Assembly (NCBI GenBank): GCA_900759455.1
Contig: CAAEVI010000067.1
Location: 1 to 27,248 of the forward strand
DNA length: 27,248 nucleotides
Source: Erysipelotrichaceae bacterium
GTDB taxonomy: Bacteria; Bacillota_I; Bacilli_A; Erysipelotrichales; Erysipelotrichaceae
Direction of reading: 5' to 3'
Shown here: positions 23,367 to 27,248 of the stretch, in pieces
How the letters are laid out: every line of letters starts with the position of its first letter
Numbering within the stretch: position 1 is the stretch's first letter
Position numbers and translations under genes: made by a program
Notes under the pieces: generated by a model
Told to the model about the DNA's origin: nothing
The model's input: the letters and a program-made list of their open reading frames with translations, nothing else
Database searches by the model: none

Positions 23367-24431
23367 ATGAAGTCATCAAAAGAACAACAGCATATCGAAC
23401 GTGTGCAGGATCATCTGCTTTCCTGGTATCGTCAAAACCGGCGAAAGCTTCCGTGGCGCGAAAATATCAGCGGTTATCGTACCTGGGTCAGCGAAATCAT
23501 GCTCCAGCAGACCAGAGTCGAGGCGGCCATACCTTATTATGAGCGTTTTTTAAATGAACTGCCGGATCTGAAACATTTGGCAGCGGCAGATGATGATCTG
23601 CTTCATAAACTGTGGGAAGGGCTGGGTTACTATAACCGGGTCCGCAATATGAAAAAGTGTGCGCAGGTATGTGTGGAAAAATACGGCGGAGAACTGCCTT
23701 GTGACTATGATACGTTATGCACGCTGCCGGGGATCGGCCCTTATACGGCGGGGGCAGTGGCATCCATCGCCTTTCATCAGCGGGTCTGTGCAGTGGACGG
23801 CAATGTGCTGCGGGTCTTCTCGAGGATCCTGGAAAACAGGGAGGATATTTCGAAGGAAGCGACAAAGAAACACTATAAAGAATATGTAGGCTGTTATCTT
23901 CCGCAGGAAGAAGATATGAGTGACTTTAATCAGGCGATCATGGAACTGGGCGCTTTGATCTGTCTGCCGAATCATCCGCCTCTTTGCACGCAGTGCCCGC
24001 TGCGTCAGGAGTGTAAGGCCTATGCGCACGGCACACAGAACGAACTGCCAATAAAGGCGGGGAAAAAAGAGCGAAGAATCGAAGCATATACGGTTTTTGT
24101 CTGCGTATGTGACGGGAAAATGGCGCTGATGCAACGCCCTGCGAAAGGCTTGTTGGCTAATTTGTACGGCTTTGCGATGCAGGAAGGAAAGCTGACGCCA
24201 AAAGCGGTCCGAAAAATATATTCGAAAGCCGCTCATATTGTGAGACTGCGGCCGCATGTGCATGTGTTTTCCCATGTGGAATGGCATATGGAAGCTTTTC
24301 TGGTAGAAACATCGGAAACGGACGAAAACTATCATACGATAGAAGAAATCACGGAACAGTATGCTGTTCCAAGCGTATTTCAGCCTTTTTATCAGGCGGC
24401 CTGTGAATGGATCAGGGCAAAGGAACAATAA
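23367..24431 (+). CDS. mutY: A/G-specific adenine glycosylase MutY
   Basis: A 354-residue base-excision repair enzyme that removes adenine paired with 8-oxoguanine. The catalytic Glu is in SEIMLQQTRV, and the helix-hairpin-helix is LPGIGPYTAGAVASIAF followed by VDGNVLRVFSR with the catalytic Asp. An iron-sulphur ligand set, C-X7-C-X2-C-X5-C, lies in ICLPNHPPLCTQCPLRQEC; the first spacing is one residue longer than the usual X6. The C-terminal NUDIX-like domain (about 225-354) contains FSHVEWHM, the FSH element that reads 8-oxoG. The ATG follows GGAGGAACGGC. Monocistronic between two terminators. Confidence 0.96.
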   Translation: MKSSKEQQHIERVQDHLLSWYRQNRRKLPWRENISGYRTWVSEIMLQQTRVEAAIPYYERFLNELPDLKHLAAADDDLLHKLWEGLGYYNRVRNMKKCAQVCVEKYGGELPCDYDTLCTLPGIGPYTAGAVASIAFHQRVCAVDGNVLRVFSRILENREDISKEATKKHYKEYVGCYLPQEEDMSDFNQAIMELGALICLPNHPPLCTQCPLRQECKAYAHGTQNELPIKAGKKERRIEAYTVFVCVCDGKMALMQRPAKGLLANLYGFAMQEGKLTPKAVRKIYSKAAHIVRLRPHVHVFSHVEWHMEAFLVETSETDENYHTIEEITEQYAVPSVFQPFYQAACEWIRAKEQ

Positions 24432-24440
24432 CAAACGTTG

Positions 24441-24474
24441 AAGCATGGGCAGTCAGGAAAGCCCATGCTTTTTT
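24441..24474 (+). terminator. mutY terminator
   Basis: AAGCATGGGC (24441-24450) and GCCCATGCTT (24461-24470) form a perfect 10-bp stem, followed by T6 overall. Confidence 0.9.
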
Positions 24475-24514
24475 ATGCCTTCTGCATATCTTATAAAGAC
24501 TGCGGGGTGGCAAA

Positions 24515-25234
24515 TTGGATATAAAGGTCATGAAATTCGGCGGCACGTCATTGAGCAGCTGGAATGCGAGACAAAATGCATATCATCATGTGTTGGAGGG
24601 GCTGAAGCAGAGCAAGGTGCTGATGGTCGTTTCTGCCATGGGTCGATATCCTGATCCTTATGCGACAGATACGCTGCTTACGATGGGTTCACCGCTGCTG
24701 TCAAAAGAAGAAAAGGCGCGGCTGGTCTCCATGGGGGAACAGCTTTCCGCATTGACAGCCGCAAGCGAACTTCTCGATGCGGGAATCTCTGCCTATGCGC
24801 TGCCGTTTCATAAAAGCGGGATCGTCACAGATTACAATTATGACTATGCCAATGTTCTTTCACTGTCCGGACGCTGTATCCGGCACGCCTTTCTCCATCA
24901 TGATGTGGTTGTTGCGGGCGGCTTTATTGCCCAGGCGGTCAACGGCGATGTTACCACATTGGGCAGAGGAGGCAGTGATTTCAGTGCCGTCTTATTCGCA
25001 GATATGCTGGGCGTAAATGCGGTGGATATATTTACGGATGTGGACGGTGTGTACAACATCGATCCAAAACTATCTTCTTTCGCCGTTCGTTATGAGCGCT
25101 TGAGTTATGATGAAATGCTGAACATGAAAGTTAAGGTTCTGCATGATCGCTGTGTGTTGTATGCCAAAGAAAAAAAGATCCGCATTCATCTGCGGGGAAC
25201 ATTTTCTGCCGGCGCGGGAACACTGATTGCCTGA
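24515..25234 (+). CDS. aspartokinase catalytic domain without ACT domains
   Basis: A 239-residue amino-acid kinase resembling the catalytic half of aspartate kinase (LysC), which phosphorylates aspartate at the head of the lysine, diaminopimelate, threonine and methionine pathway. KFGGTS (residues 7-12), VVSAMGR, TLGRGGSDFSAVLFA and FTDVDGVYNIDPK are aspartokinase signatures. The protein stops at the end of this domain: the C-terminal pair of ACT domains that bind lysine or threonine, giving the usual 400-450 residues, is absent, and no frame downstream encodes them. It starts at TTG 24515 after GGGGTGG. It stands alone after the mutY terminator. It may be a feedback-free aspartokinase or a related kinase with another substrate; no symbol is assigned. 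Confidence 0.85.
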   Translation: MDIKVMKFGGTSLSSWNARQNAYHHVLEGLKQSKVLMVVSAMGRYPDPYATDTLLTMGSPLLSKEEKARLVSMGEQLSALTAASELLDAGISAYALPFHKSGIVTDYNYDYANVLSLSGRCIRHAFLHHDVVVAGGFIAQAVNGDVTTLGRGGSDFSAVLFADMLGVNAVDIFTDVDGVYNIDPKLSSFAVRYERLSYDEMLNMKVKVLHDRCVLYAKEKKIRIHLRGTFSAGAGTLIA

Positions 25235-25257
25235 AAATAGCATTTATGTCCACAGCG

Positions 25258-25266
25258 TGCTATAAT
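25258..25266 (+). promoter_or_regulatory. extended -10 promoter of the metal-binding protein gene
   Basis: TGC-TATAAT 30 nt before the start codon, with no clear -35. GCTAT-AATGG-ATAGC makes a small dyad across the -10 (25259-25273), a possible operator. Confidence 0.5.
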
Positions 25267-25295
25267 GGATAGCAGATACAGCGAGGTGATGAAAC

Positions 25296-25487
25296 ATGCA
25301 GACTGTTATTTTGATTGAAGATATGGCGTGTGAGCATTGTGCAGCAAAGATCGACCACGCATTGGCGGAAACATCTATCCGGTATACCGTGGATCTGCCG
25401 CGCAAGGCAGTGATCGTGAACGGCACACAGGATGATGTGATGAAGGCACGAAGAATCATTGACGAGATCGGTTTCACGATAAAATAA
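25296..25487 (+). CDS. heavy-metal-associated domain protein (CopZ-like)
   Basis: A 63-residue single HMA domain. The metal-binding loop DMACEHC (C12 and C15 in MxCxxC) near the N-terminus, and the betaalphabetabetaalphabeta pattern ending IIDEIGFTIK, are typical of copper chaperones of the CopZ/Atx1 type and of the N-terminal domains of metal ATPases. The ATG follows GAGGTGATGAAAC. No copper ATPase or CsoR/CopY regulator lies nearby, so the metal (copper, zinc or other) and the partner are unknown. It has its own promoter and a terminator 2 nt after the stop, so it is transcribed alone. Confidence 0.88.
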   Translation: MQTVILIEDMACEHCAAKIDHALAETSIRYTVDLPRKAVIVNGTQDDVMKARRIIDEIGFTIK

Positions 25488-25489
25488 AG

Positions 25490-25526
25490 ACTGCAGACGG
25501 ATTTGCATCCGGATGCAGTTTTTTTT
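25490..25526. terminator. bidirectional terminator with tandem G-A mismatches
   Basis: The outer stem ACTGCA / TGCAGT and inner stem CGGAT / ATCCG are separated by opposed GA/GA bases (25496-25497 and 25512-25513), probably sheared G-A pairs. Plus strand: followed by T8. Minus strand: followed by TTTATTTT, serving the convergent small gene whose stop it overlaps. Confidence 0.8.
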
Positions 25527-25713
25527 AATCTTTGTCCAGGTACAGCAGGGCGATCATTGCGCAGCAGGCATTTGTGAATACATACCACTTCTCGAATGCA
25601 GAATGAATCATGGCATAATGGTAAAGCGAAGGAAAAGAGAAAAATACATAGCTCATATGATCCAGAGCAGTGACTGCCAATAGGATCAGAGCGGTTATTT
25701 TTATTTTTTTCAT
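25525..25713 (-). CDS. small two-helix membrane protein
   Basis: A 62-residue hydrophobic protein: basic start MKKIK, helix about 5-27 (ITALILLAVTALDHMSYVFFSF), a short loop, second helix about 42-59 (KWYVFTNACCAMIALLYL), charged end DKD. ATG at 25713 follows GGGAGATGCT, and a terminator sits at its stop. The signals and amphipathic pattern argue for a real gene, though no family is recognised. It lies alone between the HMA protein (convergent) and the LolA-like gene (divergent). Confidence 0.6.
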   Translation of the reverse strand: MKKIKITALILLAVTALDHMSYVFFSFPSLYHYAMIHSAFEKWYVFTNACCAMIALLYLDKD

Positions 25714-25808
25714 AGCATCTCCCAGTGTCAGTGTATGAAGACAGCAACGGTTTATGAATGATTTTCGGTTGACTTACATACATTAGGGTGAAGGAAAGGG
25801 AGTTGAAC

Positions 25809-26801
25809 ATGAAAAAGAAAGCATTGATCGCTGCAGGTATTGCTGTTGTTGTTATTCTCGGTCTGTTCATGATCATGCGCGGAAAGTCGTTTGACAAACA
25901 GTTCCAGGATACGACTGCCAATTTAACGAATTACTTATTGGAAGGTGATATGGAAATTACCAAAGGCGAGGATATCAAAAGCTATGCTGTCAAGGTTCGG
26001 TATCTGAAAGAGGGAGAAGAAGATTATTTTCGTGTGGCGCTGACGGATAAAGATCTGAACCAGGAACAGGAGATCATCCGCAACAAAGACGGTATTTATG
26101 TCGTCACACCGTCATTGAATCAGATTTTCAAGTTTGAAGGAAACTGGCCGACAAATTCACTGAAGCCGTATCTGCTTCAATCGATGAGCGAGATCATGAA
26201 AAGTGATACGGTTCAGGTGGAAAACAGCGAAAACGGGTATAAAGTTACGGCGGATGTCACTTATCCAAACAATCGCAACTTTAATGTTCAGGAAATGTAT
26301 TTTGATCAAAATGCCAAAGTACAGTATGTCGAGATTTTTGATAAGGATCATGTTTCGCAGCTGAAGATCGCCTTTACGAAAGTGGATTATGATCCGGGAT
26401 TGAAAAGCGATGACTTCAAAGTACCGGCACAGCTGGACAAGCAGACTGCTGCATCCGTTGTTGAAGAGGAAGATCTGCCGCTGATGCCGATGGAGACATA
26501 CGGAGCCGTCCTGGAAAACAATTCGGTCGTGGAAAACGGCGGGGTTGTCCAGCATATTCTGGAGTTTTCCGGAGATAAGAATTTTACGATCGTAGAACAG
26601 ATCGCCGAAAGTCCGGAAACAACGCAGACGATCATCATGAGCGGAGATCTGTTTGATGCCACGGGTGTGGTAGGAAGGTATGACGGCAGTCAGCTGAGCG
26701 CCGTGATCGATTCCATTCAGTATTCGATCTACAGTGATGAGCTGGATGAACAGGAAATGGCGGCAATTCTCAACAGTATGCAGGTGGTCGTGATGAAGTG
26801 A
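25809..26801 (+). CDS. membrane-anchored LolA/YdcC-like protein
   Basis: A 330-residue extracytoplasmic protein with one N-terminal hydrophobic anchor (about 4-22, KALIAAGIAVVVILGLFMIM). No lipobox cysteine follows it, so it is a signal-anchor rather than a lipoprotein. The body alternates short beta strands (YAVKVRYLKEGEEDYFRVAL, DGIYVVTPSLNQIFKFEGNWP, YKVTADVTYP, MYFDQNAKVQYVEIFDKDH, FKVPAQLD), the unclosed-barrel pattern of LolA/LppX and of B. subtilis YdcC and clostridial GerS. ATG 25809 is preferred over upstream GTG 25788 because GGGAG precedes it. It overlaps mazF by one base. Role unknown; lipid or wall-component handling is a family-level guess. Confidence 0.7.
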   Translation: MKKKALIAAGIAVVVILGLFMIMRGKSFDKQFQDTTANLTNYLLEGDMEITKGEDIKSYAVKVRYLKEGEEDYFRVALTDKDLNQEQEIIRNKDGIYVVTPSLNQIFKFEGNWPTNSLKPYLLQSMSEIMKSDTVQVENSENGYKVTADVTYPNNRNFNVQEMYFDQNAKVQYVEIFDKDHVSQLKIAFTKVDYDPGLKSDDFKVPAQLDKQTAASVVEEEDLPLMPMETYGAVLENNSVVENGGVVQHILEFSGDKNFTIVEQIAESPETTQTIIMSGDLFDATGVVGRYDGSQLSAVIDSIQYSIYSDELDEQEMAAILNSMQVVVMK

Positions 26802-27133
26802 TGATACGAAGAGGAGATGTGTATTATGCAGATCTTTCTCCTGTTGTCGGAAGTGAGCAGGGAGGAATCCGCCCGGTCGTCATTGTTCAGAATAATAAGG
26901 GAAACCGTTATTCAAAGACAGTGATCGTGGCACCTGTATCCAAAAAAATGAGCAAGCCGCCGATACCCACACATGTCATTTTCAGTGCGGATCGTCTCAG
27001 TCATGTCTCGATGGTCTTGTGTGAACAGCTGCGCACGATCGATAAAAGCAGGCTGCTGCACTGGATCTGTACCCTGGATGATCAGACACTGGAACAGATC
27101 AGCCAGGCAATTCGTGTAAGCCTGAATGTATGA
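26801..27133 (+). CDS. mazF: MazF/PemK-family endoribonuclease toxin
   Basis: A 110-residue type II toxin homologous to B. subtilis EndoA/NdoA, which cuts mRNA at short sequence motifs and halts translation. RRGDVYYADLSPVVGSEQGGIRPVVIVQN is the family's N-terminal signature, with conserved Arg in GGIRPVVI, then TVIVAPVS and the acid/threonine region CEQLRTIDKSRL. Start: ATG 26801 overlaps the preceding TGA by one base; GTG 26798 is possible. It is translationally coupled to the YdcC-like gene. No mazE/NdoAI antitoxin is visible in the 1.3 kb upstream or in the 115 bp downstream to the window edge. All catalytic-type residues appear present. Confidence 0.93.
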   Translation: MIRRGDVYYADLSPVVGSEQGGIRPVVIVQNNKGNRYSKTVIVAPVSKKMSKPPIPTHVIFSADRLSHVSMVLCEQLRTIDKSRLLHWICTLDDQTLEQISQAIRVSLNV

Positions 27134-27158
27134 AACAGACCGTACAGGGTCTGTTTCA
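27131..27158. terminator. perfect hairpin after mazF, weak as a terminator
   Basis: TGAAACAGACC (27131-27141) and GGTCTGTTTCA (27148-27158) form a perfect 11-bp stem beginning in the mazF stop codon region (TGA 27131-27133). The bases after it (GCTTGTTG) are not a U-run, so termination may be poor, or the structure may be an RNA element at the toxin mRNA end. Confidence 0.55.
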
Positions 27159-27163
27159 GCTTG

Positions 27164-27193
27164 TTGACAAACTATATACTTAAAAAGTATAGA
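27164..27193 (+). promoter_or_regulatory. promoter with internal operator-like dyad, leading out of the window
   Basis: TTGACA (27164-27169), 18 nt, TATAGA (27188-27193). TATACTT-AAA-AAGTATA (27175-27191) is a perfect 7-bp dyad within the spacer and -10. It probably binds a repressor controlling the next gene to the right, which lies outside. Confidence 0.6.
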
Positions 27194-27248
27194 AAAATAA
27201 TTCGATAAAAGTGGGGATTATCAACCATTTTTCAGGTAATTTTAGACA

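Noticed and set aside
25244..25921. 225-codon minus-strand frame spanning several genes
   Set aside because: It crosses a bidirectional terminator and three better supported genes; its sequence looks random.
1..27248. CRISPR array, prophage, rRNA or tRNA genes
   Set aside because: No regularly spaced repeats, phage structural genes, or cloverleaf/rRNA-like sequences were recognised.

Overview
The window looks like chromosomal DNA from a moderate-GC Gram-positive bacterium of the Firmicutes. Supporting signs are strong AGGAGG-type ribosome sites, frequent GTG/TTG starts, U-rich intrinsic terminators after most genes, a cdaA-cdaR-glmM operon, a CIRCE element, a cre-like site and a YjzC-like small protein. 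The protein style and the mosaic gene order suggest the Erysipelotrichia (a gut Erysipelotrichaceae relative). That placement is inference; no rRNA or other marker is present.

Left third (about 1-7500): a sucrose-uptake locus read on the minus strand. scrR (LacI-family repressor) originally ran through a terminator into the scrA-scrB-scrK operon: PTS sucrose EIIBCA, sucrose-6-phosphate hydrolase and fructokinase. The scrA promoter has a textbook -35/-10, a cre-like site in its spacer, and two near-identical 20-bp operators, one on each side. A 1689-bp IS1182-like element sits exactly in the scrR terminator hairpin and is flanked by two copies of that hairpin.

Middle (about 7650-19650): asnB; ftsH under a promoter carrying a CIRCE operator; a minus-strand RluA-type pseudouridine synthase; a 53-residue YjzC-like gene; a Cof-type HAD phosphatase; the c-di-AMP/cell-wall operon cdaA-cdaR-glmM; and an OmpR-type response regulator with its sensor kinase.

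Right third (about 19650-27248): an intergenic stretch with a long palindrome and an orphan terminator; an operon of alpha/beta hydrolase, a membrane-anchored MurF-like ligase and Ddl; mutY, whose promoter is built into the ddl terminator; a one-domain aspartokinase without ACT domains; a CopZ-like metal-binding protein; a small two-helix membrane protein; and a LolA/YdcC-like membrane-anchored protein overlapping a mazF toxin gene with no visible antitoxin. The window ends in a promoter containing a 17-bp dyad, whose gene lies outside.

Most of the window is housekeeping: sugar uptake, peptidoglycan precursors (glmM, murF-like, ddl), c-di-AMP signalling, DNA repair and proteolysis. No CRISPR array, rRNA, tRNA or obvious defence island was seen. 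The most unusual items are the IS in a duplicated terminator, the membrane-domain MurF-like ligase, CIRCE at ftsH, the orphan mazF next to a YdcC-like gene, and the palindrome/orphan terminator upstream of the murF-ddl operon.
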